A program made the translations under genes and the position numbers. From NCBI GenBank assembly GCA_021234155.1, contig JAJEKV010000022.1, positions 6,278,132 through 6,342,131 of the forward strand: a stretch of 64,000 bases of DNA. Direction: 5' to 3'. Numbering within the stretch: the first letter of the stretch is position 1; each line of letters opens with the position of its first letter. The notes beneath the pieces are model-generated. The model did not search any database, was not told where the DNA came from, and worked only from the letters and a program-made list of their open reading frames with translations. Shown in pieces: positions 23,691-36,109 of this stretch. This DNA is from Isoetes taiwanensis. Its lineage: Eukaryota > Streptophyta > Lycopodiopsida > Isoetales > Isoetaceae.

Positions 23691-23830
23691 TAAATTAGCT
23701 TAACTACTTGCTTATCTCTTAACCTAGCTAGAAAAAATTTCTAGTTTTACATTGAGGTGGTTAAACTAGAAGTAACTTAAAGAAGCATGGAAATTTGCAT
23801 TCGCATCATGCGCATTAAGTTAGAATTAAA

Positions 23831-26030
23831 CACTAATAGTTTGTCACGTTTTTTGTAACAAAAAGTACATCAATAAATTTTTTTTTTTTTTTTTAAAGAA
23901 CTGTGTCATCAATATATTAAAAGAAGGGTAATGTCACAAATCAAGTGAGGAGGAAGGAGAACTGTCCCAAAGAGACAGCGATACCTCGACACTCCACAAC
24001 AACCTCACAGAAAAACTACAACTCTATTGCTGTACAAACCGACCATCACCATCTACCACACCCAAGAAGTCCCGCAAATGGCGAACTTCCGCTCTACTAA
24101 TCCCGGGAACACCAGAAAGCTTTGAAATAGCTTGTATTTGAGTCGAGGAATCGAGAGGTGCAGCGGTCAACTGAATCCCCCGAAGATCTACAACCGCCGC
24201 TTCCAAATCAGCCACACCAACCAAAGCCACGCCACGGATGCAAGGCTTGCTCGCCGCAAGAGCGGCCAAGCACCGAGGATACACATGAAGCAAAGAATGG
24301 CTGGCTAGTCAATCTCACCAAAAGCGAGCCCTGACCCAATCCCGGGCAGCCTGCAAGTGAGGGCATAAGACCAGACAATCTCATGATGAAGGCCCACAAC
24401 AAGGGCAGAAAGGGGTCACACCCGGCCTAAACTGACTCACAAGGGCATTCACCCTGACACAGCGGTGCACCACCTGCCACAGAAGCACCCTAACCGTCAA
24501 TAAGGGAAGTGAGCTCCATGTCCACGTCCAAACCGAGCGCCATCGAGAACCCGGAAGCTGCATAGACCACTTGCCTGAAGGAGGCAGAGTGTCATGAATA
24601 GCCAGCACCCGGTAGCAAGACCGCACAAAACAAGAAGACACAACATCCGGATGGACCTTCCAAACCTGCACACCACATCACCTGAAGGACTATAGGAATG
24701 TGTAGCGGAATACTCCCCGCCACTTGTTCCCAGATAGCCCGGTCACTGCCCCTCAGGCGAAAGTGAACTCGAAAGAACTCCCACGAAGCTAGCTGACCAT
24801 CCCAATACCAATCCTCTAAGGTGAGCACCTGGCTTCGCCTCCAACCGAACAAGGCGTCCAAAGCATGCATGATGTGCCAAAGGGCAAGTCTTGCGAGGTG
24901 TAGAGGAACCCACAAGAAAGGAGAAGAGTAGTGATAAACTGAGGCATAATCTAGCTGGAAGAGCACACGCACATGGTCCCAAGCACGCAACACCCCCCTG
25001 AGAAAAGGGGATGCATGTGGGAAATGCCGAAGACCATACAACAGTGCCCATGGCAACTCCACATGCACAGACGGCTTCCCAAATGCCACACAATGGCGCA
25101 GAGATCGCAACAATAAGCGGCACCGGGAGAAGATGCTCCATCCTGCGAGAATGCTCCAAACAAACTTGGAGACCAACACCTTACTATGCAGCGCCAAATC
25201 TAGAATGGCCAAGCCCCCATCCTCCCGGGGGCGGAGACACTTCCACCAAGCCACCTTAACAACCGCCCCTTCATCATCCCCACCCCACACAAAATTTCGA
25301 ACCATCTTATCCAAAGCCCGTGATCTTACCCTCGAGCTAACATCGCAGATCTCATACACATGAGTGCTACAAAGTAACCGACTTGGCAATAGTGATCCTA
25401 CCCGCCATGGACAACTTGCTACCCTTCCATCAATTGAGGTGTTTTACGCAACCCCGCAAAAATCTCATCCCACACCCTCCCCATGGAAACATTCCCTCCA
25501 AAGGAAATACCCAATGACTTAGTACACACATTACACAGGAAGCACCTTCCAAGGGAATAGAGCCAAACAAGCAGAGGTGAGTCAATTTGGGCCCATAATG
25601 CGGAGCATTTACCCCAATTCAGAAGAACGCCCGAGGCCAAGGAGAAAGTATCCAGCAGACCCTTCACATTCCGCAGATTTCTCTCTTCTGCCACCAAAAA
25701 GAGGAAGGTGTCATCGGCGAACTGGTTAATAATCTGCTGGCTACCATCCTGCATCCGAAGCCCATCCACCACCCCCTCCTCCACTGTAGCCAAAACCAAC
25801 TGAGACAGTGCCTCCGCCACAATCGTAAACAAGAACGGCGCCAAAGGGCACCCCTGACGCACCCCTCTGCCTAATGAGAAAAAGGCAGAGGGTTCACCCT
25901 GGCACACCACCGTAGCCCGTGCTGACCTATGCAGCTTCAATAAGTATTTTTTAATTTGCATCACAAAAGGTAATTCATCACGCATTATCAATGAAAAACC
26001 ACTTGTAACACGTTACAACAGGCAGATAAT
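23831..26030. mobile_element. CACTA-type left terminus split by a LINE
   Basis: The left piece (23831-23876) begins cactaatag and continues tttgtcacgttttttgtaac. The right piece (25937-26030) continues with gcatcacaaaaggtaattca and cacttgtaacacgttacaac. Joined, they match the terminus at 52729-52870 almost base for base. Repeated GTAAC/GTCAC palindromic motifs behind a CACTA start are typical subterminal repeats. The opposite end of this element was not found. Confidence 0.62.
23877..25936 (-). mobile_element. 5'-truncated LINE with target-site duplication
   Basis: A complete 5'-truncated insertion of about 2.06 kb, minus strand. The poly-A tail is the T-run at 23878-23895, and tcaataa flanks both sides (23870-23876 and 25937-25943). 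The RT part (25419-25940) shows GRGVRQGCPLAPFLFTIVAE and NQFADDTFLFLVAEER with the FADD catalytic motif. The C-terminal part continues at 24592-25389 and in broken frames to a stop at 24024, including a CPCCGPSS / HHEIVWS-type zinc-binding stretch near 24360-24410. The higher GC content and few frame breaks suggest a young copy. Its 3' end family also inserted at 36388-36511. Confidence 0.88.
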
Positions 26031-26862
26031 AAGCAAGAGTATAGCAGACTTACATTTGAGACCATGTTATAAGTCTCACATGAAGCATATGCTGACAGTG
26101 ACAAAACATGCATCAAGTGATATGGGAATTCTTGTAAATGGTTGCCAATTACATGAAACATCAGTTGATGCTAATCCAACTAATACTTCATATGGTGCAT
26201 ATAGAGCTCTGAGCAATGCTATATCCTATCAAGTTCTAAAAGGCCTGTACGTAATCGTGAGTTTGTCCTTTCTACTCATGAACTGTTGGCATGCCAGGGC
26301 TTCAACGGGGGTTTCACCTACTATAAAGGGGATACGCCACGTGCGTTAATGGGGTCAGCAAAAAAACCCTCCATATACGCCTTGTCCAACCTTCTAAACA
26401 CCCCTTCCCATATACATATTACACTGTATTTCCCCCCATAAAACCCCCTAGCCAAGCCCCTATCCGTATATATACATACGGTTTAGGGTAAAAAAAACCA
26501 CCCCATTCATTCACTCACGCCTTAAACTATGTGACATCCCCGGGCTTCAACAATATCTGCCTCTCTTGCGCTGATGAATATGCAAATGCACCATTTGTGT
26601 GTGATTGAGCACTTGACTTGTGATTAGGAAGGCTAGTCCTTAAAGTTCTTGTGAAGTTTGGGTTGCGATGAAGAATAAAAACTGTTGCAATATGGTAGAG
26701 TACAATAATTTAGATCATTAAACATTTGTCTTAGTAAATCATGTAAGAATTATTTTGCAGACCTTCATAAAATGCAGTACTAAAAAAACAGACCTGAGGA
26801 CCACTCACATACAAAGAAATCAATGATTGTCGATGTGGCATATTATAATGAGCATAGCCTTG
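26031..26862. other. No recognisable gene (spacer)
   Basis: A frame at 26056-26349 has no recognisable motif. A short palindromic stretch (ccgtatatatacatacgg, about 26466-26483) and a tataaagg motif near 26321 are present, but no gene follows. The region may be the interior of the CACTA-type element. Confidence 0.4.
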
Positions 26863-26994
26863 CTAGAATAGAACAGAACAGAATAGAATAGAATAGAATA
26901 GAATAGAATAGAATAGAATAGAATAGAATAGAATAGAATAGAATAGAATAGAATAGAATAGAATAGAATAGAATAGAATAGAATAGAATAGAAT
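26863..26994. repeat. (GAATA)n microsatellite, about 25 units
   Basis: An almost perfect tandem array of gaata. It directly abuts the 3' end of the LINE at 26995-27480; on that element's strand it reads (TATTC)n after ggacgataaaaacc. It is thus probably the element's repeat-type 3' tail, expanded. Confidence 0.92.
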
Positions 26995-27480
26995 GGTTTT
27001 TATCGTCCACGGAGACCAATTTGCCTATGGGACCCAATGAAGCACAGCTGACTTATTACTGTCTGGATTAAAAAACCCCTGTCCCGATGGATTTTCGAGG
27101 GAAAAATCGTGTCAATAATAAGAATGTTGTCAAACTTTACAAATATACATCATGAGATATATATACATGTCAGGTGAGTGTCCGAGGACGTAGCTGATCC
27201 TGCAGATCCATGACCTCCTAAAGGTATGATCCGCATCCATACTAAAGTCGTGCTCAATATCACATGTTGTACCTTGTTGAGCCTGACCAACTTAGTATAG
27301 CATGTCCGAATTTGATCATATGTTGGACAGCTCTAAAGACTATGGCATTCATCCTCAACGGCTCCCATTTAGTAGCATTGACAAAGCATGTTCTGGCGTG
27401 GCTCCCTAATCCATCTATCCGACTCAATTCGGAGATAGTGTGCATCTGTGCAAATGGACGCAATGAATATGCGCCTTTTC
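26995..27480 (-). mobile_element. LINE 3' end with pentanucleotide tail
   Basis: Same family as 22190-22730: the 3' end sequence (tttttatcgtcc..ccaatttgcctatgggac on the plus strand) and the C-terminal coding part (27260-27463, with CFVNATKWEPLRMNAIVFRA) are alike. Simple-repeat tails instead of poly-A occur in some LINE clades such as RTE and I; clade assignment here is inference. Its upstream part belongs to copy B of the large repeat. Confidence 0.55.
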
Positions 27481-28869
27481 ATAGGCAAATATAGAAAGAA
27501 CATAGACGATAACCCCAAAAATAACTTCTTTATATTGCTTGTTTATAGTATATACAATTACGTAAAGATAAAGATAAAAACCCTACACTTGGAAACCAAG
27601 ACCCTAGGTAGCGGGAAAAGGACATGTTTTTCTTCAAATTACTACTATAATAAAAGTCCATTTTACATTAAGTGACCGCTTATTTGAATCCAGTTGCGGT
27701 AGCTCTATTTTTCTAAGGTTCTAGAATCCACAAGTTTGTCCAAAGATAAATTCTCGCATTATAGATAATCTTCAAGTATCAGCAGCTCCTCTGCATCCAC
27801 TTGCTTCTTCCTTCTCAAATCTTTCTTCTCAAATACCCCTTTTCACCTTCTTTCTCCAAGCAGGCCCAAATTGAAAATATTGACGATCTTGTAAGATAGT
27901 GGATCAGTCTTTGAATTTTATTTCGTCATTACATTTCAAGGAACCACCCAGATAAAGGATATGGAGAATTCAGCGCAGGTATTTTTTTAATTTCCTTGGG
28001 ATGTTTGCTATGAAATTCTTGGCTTGAGTATGCAGTTCATTCTTGAATTTGCTTCATTTGAAACAATCTTTGTGTAATCTTTGTGTTTTAACCCAATCAC
28101 AAAATACAAGGCTTGAGCTTCAGAGGTTATACATTGACCTCAAAGAAACAACAGAAATAGCCTTGATGAAGTATATTTTGATGCGCAACCCCCAACGTTA
28201 TAGCACATTAATTTTGACAAGCAAAAATGACTACCCTTAATTTACAATATAATTTTATTTTTCACTTGTTTTGACTGCAAAAACAAGCATGAAAGCCTAC
28301 ACCCTCTCGGTCTTAAAGGGCATTATTATAAGATGTAGACTTTCTGACATAGTTCTACCACCAACTGGGGATTTAACTGGGCATTATTAATATGGTTCGA
28401 AAATAGGGGGGGTTTGGCCCAAAAAAATCCGACCATTCTTAAAAAATTTCGATGATAAAAACAATCCTAGTGCTCTTTGCAAAAAAAAATCCGGAAAATA
28501 GGCTCAAAAATGGGGTGCACATCCTTTTTCCCCATAACACCAAATGGAGGGCGACATTTTTCTCAGTTGGGTGGGCCACTAAATTAGAGTCCTGAGACTA
28601 GAGTTCTACCATCAATGGGGAATTTAACTCGAATGGCAACCAAAAGAGTTTCATGATTTATTATATTTATTATACCGTTACCCCATTACCTTGTGTACAT
28701 GAATTAACTTGCAGCACCACCAATCTACTTACTTAAAATGTTTTTGGGGTGGGTGTCCACTTTTTTCCGGCCGCCTATAGACATTCAAATCCGGCAAAAA
28801 AAGTGAAATTTTGTGATCGAAAAATTTTCCCCTAATAGGAGTTACTTAAATATAATGATGGTCAATTGG

Positions 28870-29330
28870 AAACCATTCCGACTCTACCTGGAAACCCTTC
28901 CCAATTTTCAGGGAAACCCTTCTGGCTTTCAATCAAACTAGGAAGGGCTTCCACCGAAACCCTTCCTATTTTCTGTGAAAATCCTTCCGAATTTCTAGCT
29001 TCTGAAATTAGGAAGGGTTTCCACAGAAATTAGGAAGGGTTTTCCCTTTGGAAAATGGATAGCTATAATTTATGATTCAATAGAACCAGGGTTTCCAAGG
29101 AAAATAGGAAGGGTATTTTTAGAATCTTTGCACGTGCAGGTCTTTATGGATCACGCTTATCAACACGCCGCCTTTCATTAAGGTGGCACGTCACCCTAGA
29201 TCTCAAATTTTGAATGTAACCCTTTCTACTTTCCAACGGCAGGGAAACCCTTCCTATTTTCCAGGCAAGAGGGAAAATAGGAAGGGTTTCCACATAAGGT
29301 GGAAAATAGGAAGGGTTTCCATATGCCTTT
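28870..29330. repeat. Cluster of aggaagggtttcc motifs, copy B
   Basis: Counterpart of 1590-2015, with clearer motif copies; the right-hand group is at 41180-41275. The motif spacing is conserved between copies although the bases between differ, chiefly at CAG/CTG sites. Confidence 0.6.
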
Positions 29331-29412
29331 AGAAATTTCATGAGGTATTATGATTTGCCTTTGAATGATTTCTCCTCTCTTGTGCTTTCACTTCATGCTT
29401 GCAAACACCCCA

Positions 29413-30849
29413 ATGGATCCGAATGTAGACGCGTTTCAGCGATGTGAGGAGGATGCTTCCACAAATTCATCTCTATATGAAACGGATGAAAGTGTAAGTG
29501 ATTTTGCTTTTGAAAATGTTGAGGATGCTGCAAGTCTTGAGGATCAACGCAAGGAAGATGGTGCAAATGTCATGATCCCCTGGAAGAGGACCGTTATATT
29601 CAAAAATTTCCTCCTATTCATCTAATCGCCTCAGCTGAGGGCTACGTCTTTAATGAAGCTTCATACTATTTGATGGTGCATTGTGTCTTAAGTTCCATCC
29701 ATCCCTCTATTCAAGATGTCCTTCAAGGAGATCCTAATTTTCTCGGAGGGTATGTTCGCCAGTCACAAAAGCCAGGAGATACACAACTTATATGGAGGTG
29801 GTTGAGTTTTTCAGGAGAAGTTGCAAGTTTATACAGAATCTCGTCTTCTCATGCGCTTGACTTTTGGGAAATAGTTGTACATGCCACCATCGTGGATGTG
29901 GAAGCAATTTTTTTTTAGAGCGCACGTCGAAGGCGATCTAGGGCACCTACCTATATGTCCTACTTTAGATAATATTAAGAAGGTATGGCAGATGAAAGCC
30001 AAGTTTCATGGCATTCCAGAAGATTATGCGAGAAAATGTATAGCAGTATATGGATGCAGTTCTCGTCCTGCAGAGCCTACCAGGAGACAAGAATTAATCG
30101 ATTACGAGGAGATAGTGCCATATATCTCCTTGGAAAATCGAGTGGAGTAGTTACAAGTAGATCACAAAGGTTAGATTTAGCCGATGCCATACTAGAAATT
30201 GGATGAATGATATGATATGTTATGCGTCATCGAGGAGGCAATTGCTAGGAGGTGTGGTTTGCTAGATGGAAGGCAGACAAGAAAGAGCTTCAAAATAAGA
30301 TGCGGGTTTCACCTTCGTACAGTGATACCAACCAACCCGAGTACAGAAAGTTTTGTCACAATATACATATGCACTGGGCACGATGGACACAATCCATGGT
30401 CTGAAGATGATGAGTAGTCTCGCCCCTTGCATCCCTCATTTGCAAAAGTAACAACTAACCCTTTGCTAGAACCGCGAGGGATTTTTGCGGCAAAGCATGG
30501 AGATTCTTGTCAATGTGAGTGTTCATGTCAATAGAATTGCAATGTTAAGCATAGCGGGTTGTTGTGATAGATGTAAAGGGGAGATTTCTAAATGACCAAA
30601 TCCTGTAATTGTACCGACTGCCTAGACTATTCATCTCTTACATTGGGGGTGCGAGTTAGAAGGACAATGGGAAGAGAAATACCTGATATCACCTTTGCAT
30701 CTCATTCTTTGTCATGCTATGGCGTACGGAAGAAGCAAGGCACATTTCACATACGTATGCTCACACTTTGATTTGAATTTAGAGACACAAGGAGAATTCA
30801 TACTTGCACACTTTGAAGGCTTGAAGAGCAAGATGAGGACATTTGAGTA
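29413..30849 (+). pseudogene. Unrecognised transposon-like protein remnant, copy B
   Basis: Better preserved than copy A. It starts at MDPNVDAFQRCEED (29413) and runs about 70 residues before a frameshift. A second block (29670-29918) contains LSSIHPSIQDVLQGDPNF and runs into a third (29875-30150) through a T-run frameshift. The next block (30217-30417) ends in the TGHDGHNPWSEDDE pattern and a stop. Joined across shifts it would exceed 350 residues, suggesting a once-functional protein. The function is unknown; a mobile-element origin is inferred only from its repetitive setting. Confidence 0.42.
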
Positions 30850-30861
30850 AGGTTACACAAT

Positions 30862-31547
30862 ATGACATATTTAACAAAATTTGGACTTATTCAGATCTAA
30901 TAGATATACTTCAAGGATGCTAAGATTATAAGTATTTTCAACTCTTATTGATTTCAAAAATTCGATCAATTTACCTTTAGATCAAAAGTATGATGGCTAC
31001 TAAAGTATAAGATTGATTTCTAAACTAATTTTTACTTTACTCTATTTTAAATTAAATTTTAATCTAAGATAAACTCTGTATGATTAAAGTGTTATTTTTT
31101 TGAAATATTCATAGAAGAATCTTTTAGATTGAAATTAATTAACTAATTATGCTTATGTTTTAAAAAATTAAATAGCTTATTATTGATTATGTTTTATTTT
31201 ATCAATAATAAATTATTCAATAGTTATTATTAAAACTAAAGTTATTCAATCCTAAAGTATTCTTAAAAGTGCAAAAGTTTATCAATTGTGCAATTCTCAC
31301 TGAATTTTAAGTCAACCACTTATTAAACCATCAGATTTCATTTAAAAATTATCATGTTTGTTAAATCACTAAAAATTATTCTTTGACAACCATTATAGTT
31401 TTAATTTAAAGATAAATTTATATAATTAAAACTCATAAAAATTATAACAATCAAGAAGAATTAAACAATACATAAATTCTTATAATGGCATTTTTGAAGC
31501 ACTATCTATTAAATCTGAATAAGTCCAATTTTTGTTGAATATGTCAT
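30862..31547. mobile_element. MITE with ~46-48 bp terminal inverted repeats, copy B
   Basis: Same element as 3542-4227 and almost identical to it. The right arm is closer to the left arm here (aaatctgaataag against aaatttgaataag), which strengthens the inverted-repeat call. It is non-coding. Confidence 0.72.
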
Positions 31548-32353
31548 CTAAGCTATTTACTGTTGATATGGTCCAAGTTTGTAATGGTAGAGCTTGCTCA
31601 TTTTTATCCATATAATAGAATCTTTGATATTTATCTTTAAGACTATATAGTTGTTCTCAATCTTAATATCTTTATGCCTTAAAAATGACATATTGCAACA
31701 GAAACAATTGTTATCTCACAAGCTTTAAAATACACATATATGCACGTCCTAAGTGAGAAAAGTTCTTACGTTTTTTCATGATATAAGAGGAAGGCTTCAT
31801 GATGGCAGAAGACTAGAGTGCTATCGGCCGGCAGATCCTCGGAGATGATCTGTGGGAGGTTAGTTGCGAATTGTTGAAGTCGATTTCATAAACTAGAGCT
31901 CATATTTTTGAAAATTTTCTAGGAACTCAAGAAATCTAATGTGGTCCTCTACAAACCGCCATGCATTGTCGAGAGAAGATTGTTCTGGGTCTTAGCCGTG
32001 TATGAAAAACTGGTGGTTGAAGCCAGTCGAGGAAGCGGTGGCTGCCTACTCCTGAGTTAGAAGATTTCCTCGAGCATATCAAGGGGGGCGATGATGAGTA
32101 CTGTGCTTACAAAAGAAGCGGGCTATTTCAAGAGGAGGATATCCACTCCATCGGAAAGAACAGCAATCGAGAGAAAAAAGCAAAAAGAATGATGGGCGAG
32201 CTTATCAAGGATGAAGAAAATTTTCTTTTTCCTTTTTTTTTTCCCCAGTCTGTTTCTTATCATTTTCTATTTTCTGCCACGTGTTAGTCTGAAGTAGCTC
32301 TTCATAAGAAGAAGGAGAAAAATAGGAAGAAGAAGGAGAAGAAAAGAGCGAAA

Positions 32354-32551
32354 ATGGCAGGACTCGCGTAAGTTTTTTATTTGGTGTGTTGTGCCTTTTT
32401 TTTTTTACTTATTTGTTTTCCTTTTTTCTTTTTCCCAGAAGTGAGAATGCAGAAGGCTCCAGTGAGAAGGAGTCAGAAATCACAGGGGGATTCCCCGACG
32501 TCTCCTCAGAACTTCCAATACGTAAAGGATGCACCTTTAGATCAAAAGTAT
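32354..32551 (+). pseudogene. 5' end of a spliced gene truncated by a MITE, copy B
   Basis: Exon 1 (32354-32367) starts ATGGCAGGACTCGC and ends at a consensus donor gtaagt. A 71-base intron with a long T/C tract ends in cccag at 32438. Exon 2 joins in frame to give MAGLASENAEGSSEKESEI, followed by about 18 more residues. The frame then runs into the truncated MITE at 32533 and stops at TGA near 32551. It looks like the first exons of an acidic-start protein cut off by the MITE. The product is not recognised. A purine-rich 5' leader precedes the ATG. Confidence 0.45.
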
Positions 32552-33134
32552 GATGGCTACTAAAGTATAAAATTGCTTTCTAAACTAATTTTCACTTTAC
32601 TCTATTTTAAATTAAATTTTAATCTAAGATAAACTCTGTATGATTAAAGTGTTATTTTTTAGAAATATTCATAGAAGAATCTTTTAGATTGAAATTAATT
32701 AACTAATTATGCTTATGTTTTAACAAATTAAATAGCTTATTATTGATTATGTTTTATTTCATCAATAATAAATTATTCAATAGTTATTATTAAAATATTA
32801 ACTTTATCATTTAGTTAATTTCAATCTAAAACTTTTCCTAAAGTATTCTTAAAAGTGTAAAAGTTTATCAATTGTGCAATTCTCACATGAATTTTAAGTC
32901 AATCACTTATTAAACCATCAGATTTTATTTAAAAATTATCATGTTTGTTAAATCACTAAAAATTATTCTTTGACAACCATTATAATTTTAATTTAAAGAT
33001 AAATTTATATAATTAAAACTCATAAAAATTATAACAATCAAGAAGAATTAAACAATACATAAATTCTTATAATGGCATTTTTGAACCACTATCTATTAAA
33101 TCTGAATAAGTCCAATTTTTGTTGAATATGTCAT
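32533..33134. mobile_element. Truncated MITE, copy B
   Basis: Counterpart of 5211-5811. It begins at acctttagatc, keeps the right terminus and lacks the left one. Confidence 0.68.
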
Positions 33135-34069
33135 AAAGCAAGACATGAAGGAGAATCAAGCAAAGTTTGAAGAATTGAAGACCCCTTGAAGAGTTCTTGG
33201 TATGTGATGCTATCATTTGAGTTCTTGTCATAATTACACCCTTGGATTCCCATCCTACATCCTCCATACCCTTTGCCATAAAGAAATGCTCGTGAGATCT
33301 CTAGTTCCATGCCTACATTTTATCTCCCAAGTCAAATTTGGCCTTGAAGAGTTTTTCTAGTCAAAACTTCCCCTTTACATGTCATTCACATTCCACACAC
33401 TTGCCATGCCATTGCCATATCATTCAAACTCAAAAATTCCACTTGACTTGGTCATACACATGGTCAAAGGTCAACTTCCTCTCCCTATAAGTCAAAAAAG
33501 GAGAGAATGCAAAAATTCCTAAGGGAAATACCCAAAGTTAAAATTTGCCTAGAAAATGCAAATTTCATGCATTTATGCCTAAATTGACCTATGACAACAC
33601 CCCAAAAGAGGCCAAGTCACTATACATGTCATCCACATTGCCATGTCATACCATGCACGTGTCACCACATTGAAATTCTATTTTTTGCAGAAGTTCTTCA
33701 AATATCATGTTTGAATCCATAAGGGAGACACATCATCATGACACATCATCACCAACACCTCCACATCATCATCCACATATCATACACATCATGTCCACCT
33801 CACCCAAAGTTTTGACTAGAAAAAATATTCTAAGCCAAGTTATTTGACACCTCACTTGTTTGCCATGTCACCATTACATTGCCAACTCATCATGTTCTCT
33901 TGCCACATCACCCTCCATACACACCATTTTAAGGCCAAAATTCGAAAGTGCTCATTCGCAAAAAAAAGATTCCAGAATCTTCTAGAGCATAAAAAAGATT
34001 CCTTTTGAAAAAAATATATGTTGCCAAAAATTTGTCCTATCTATCCCCTCCCCAAAAAGCCTATTTTTT

Positions 34070-34195
34070 CCTCAGCCAATCACCCCTTGCCACGTGGAAC
34101 ATCCGGGCGTGTGGGGCGGTGGAGGTACCGATGCCCACGTGGATATTACACGTAAATCTTATTAATAATGGATTAATTTGTTGTTATATACCTTG
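34070..34195 (+). promoter_or_regulatory. Promoter-like stretch with two G-boxes, copy B
   Basis: Counterpart of 6745-6870. The CACGTG boxes are at 34091-34096 and 34136-34141, and the tatata motif follows near 34187. The small ORF starts at 34383. Confidence 0.35.
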
Positions 34196-34382
34196 GGCTC
34201 CCGAATCAAATTTGGCCTGTGGGATATTTCGCCAAGTTTGCCAAGAACTCTAAATCCTGTAAACGCCAAGATCCGCCTAATTCGCCTGAAGTAACCACTA
34301 ATCATCATTCTTAGCAGCCGAATTGTCTTGTTTAACACCAAGATTGCATCACAAAAACTAAAGGACAGAGAATTAAACTGAA

Positions 34383-34544
34383 ATGGCCAAGAACGGGACG
34401 AAACATGGGAATTTTAAAAGGGGCTTTTGTGCTCAGAGAAAATTCGAGGGCTTTGATGTGAAAAAGAGATTAATTACCTTGCAAAAGGACCGGCTTGCAT
34501 ATTTGAAGCTTGATTCTGGCTTCCACACTCGATATCCAGCTTGA
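34383..34544 (+). CDS. Small basic ORF, 53 aa, copy B
   Basis: Same 53-residue frame as 7061-7222, unchanged, with the same upstream G-boxes. No family is recognised. Conservation between the copies is not evidence of selection, because this whole block is nearly identical. Confidence 0.3.
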   Translation: MAKNGTKHGNFKRGFCAQRKFEGFDVKKRLITLQKDRLAYLKLDSGFHTRYPA

Positions 34545-36109
34545 ATTACTGACAAATTCATGCGAATTCTTTGATTGTATACCTATTCAATCCTGTGCCC
34601 AAGACTTAGAGCTTGGGATTGATATTGTTTGCATGTGTGTACCTGATTCAAATGAAAATCCGAGCCTTGTTATTAAGATTATGAGTGATTCTTATCAATT
34701 TGGTGACAGAGTTCACTTTGCTTGCATTATTATCCCTTTGCATATCATTCTAAAGAAAAGAGCATTTCAAGCATTGCATCTAGACACCTAGAATACAAGC
34801 ATTTGATGGCTATAATATTTGCTTGATCGATCATCATAGATCGGAGTCTGTACTTAGGGTCATTGAAGCATAAGTCCGCTTATTTCTCAAACAGCAATCA
34901 TCAAAAATTCTTAGAGTCATTAGTTGGTCATGGCATGCATGGATATTGCAAAAAAAAAAAAGCAAAACCATATTTTCGCTTCTGCTCATATCCTGTGACA
35001 GTCAACCATTCTAAAAAACAAAATCCCGAAAAAGTAGATCTCTTCTTGCAAAGACCATCAAGGAACATTGTACACAGACATTTTGGGAGAAGGCAAAGGC
35101 ATTAGATCCCAAAAAAAAAGCATCAATATCGAGTTTTAAAATCTAGCTCTCTGCCATGGATATTGACCAAAAATTGACCTGGTCAGAAGTGCTTGTTTGG
35201 CATACCTGCTCTTATCATAGTCTTTCTGACTTTTGTCCCAAGATACCTTAAGGCCTTGTGCAACTATGAAAACAGGAATCATGATCAAAATCCCTTTGGT
35301 TTGCATTTGATACACTTTCTTGTAAGGCAGACTTTTTACCCTTCAGGAAAAGCTAAGTCAGGCAATTGTTTGAGCATTTTTTTGGATCTTTCTCACTTAG
35401 AGTGGTTGCCATAAGCAACCTGGAGGTTCTAAACCACTGAGGTTGAAGGTTTTGCCAGGAACACCTTCAACACTCATCTAGAAGAATTGTTTCAAAACCA
35501 TTGGTTCATCTTAGACTTCTAATTCTATGCTTCACATTTCATATTTCATCTTATAAGGTTAAAGTTCCCGTTCAAAAAGTATCATCCTAAAAAGTCTTTT
35601 CTATATCATCCTATAAGAGTTAAACTTCTCTTTCAAAAAAATCAATGTTGTACTCTTTTGTATTATTGTATACCCTACATATTGATGCTTAGCTTAGATC
35701 TATATCTTGTCTGACCAATTGCACGAACCCTGATCCCTCAGCCCAAATCATCAACTGCTTTTCTAAAATTCTTGCAAGAAGACTCTTCTCTAAAATGCAT
35801 GTGTGCAAGAAGAAAGAACATGTCTTGTTCATGCTGCCACGTATTGAGCTTTCTTGCCCTTGAGAAAAGCCTTATACTGCTTTATAACTTGCACATGAAG
35901 AATGGGATCAAGTACTAGCCTCTGGGAGATTCACAACTTCTTACCCTCTGGGAGATTCATGCAACTTATATCTGTTCTCGTCCTGAAAAAATACAAAAGA
36001 AGGTTTAAATTGTAAGTAATAGACTGCCTAACAAGATTACAAACAAATAAATTTCACTCCTTTAGTGCAGAAAATGAAGATGGTTCACAAATATAAACCA
36101 ACCACTACA

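Noticed and set aside
26863-26994. Telomeric or satellite array
   Set aside because: The GAATA unit is not a telomere repeat, and the array is short and ends exactly at a LINE 3' end.
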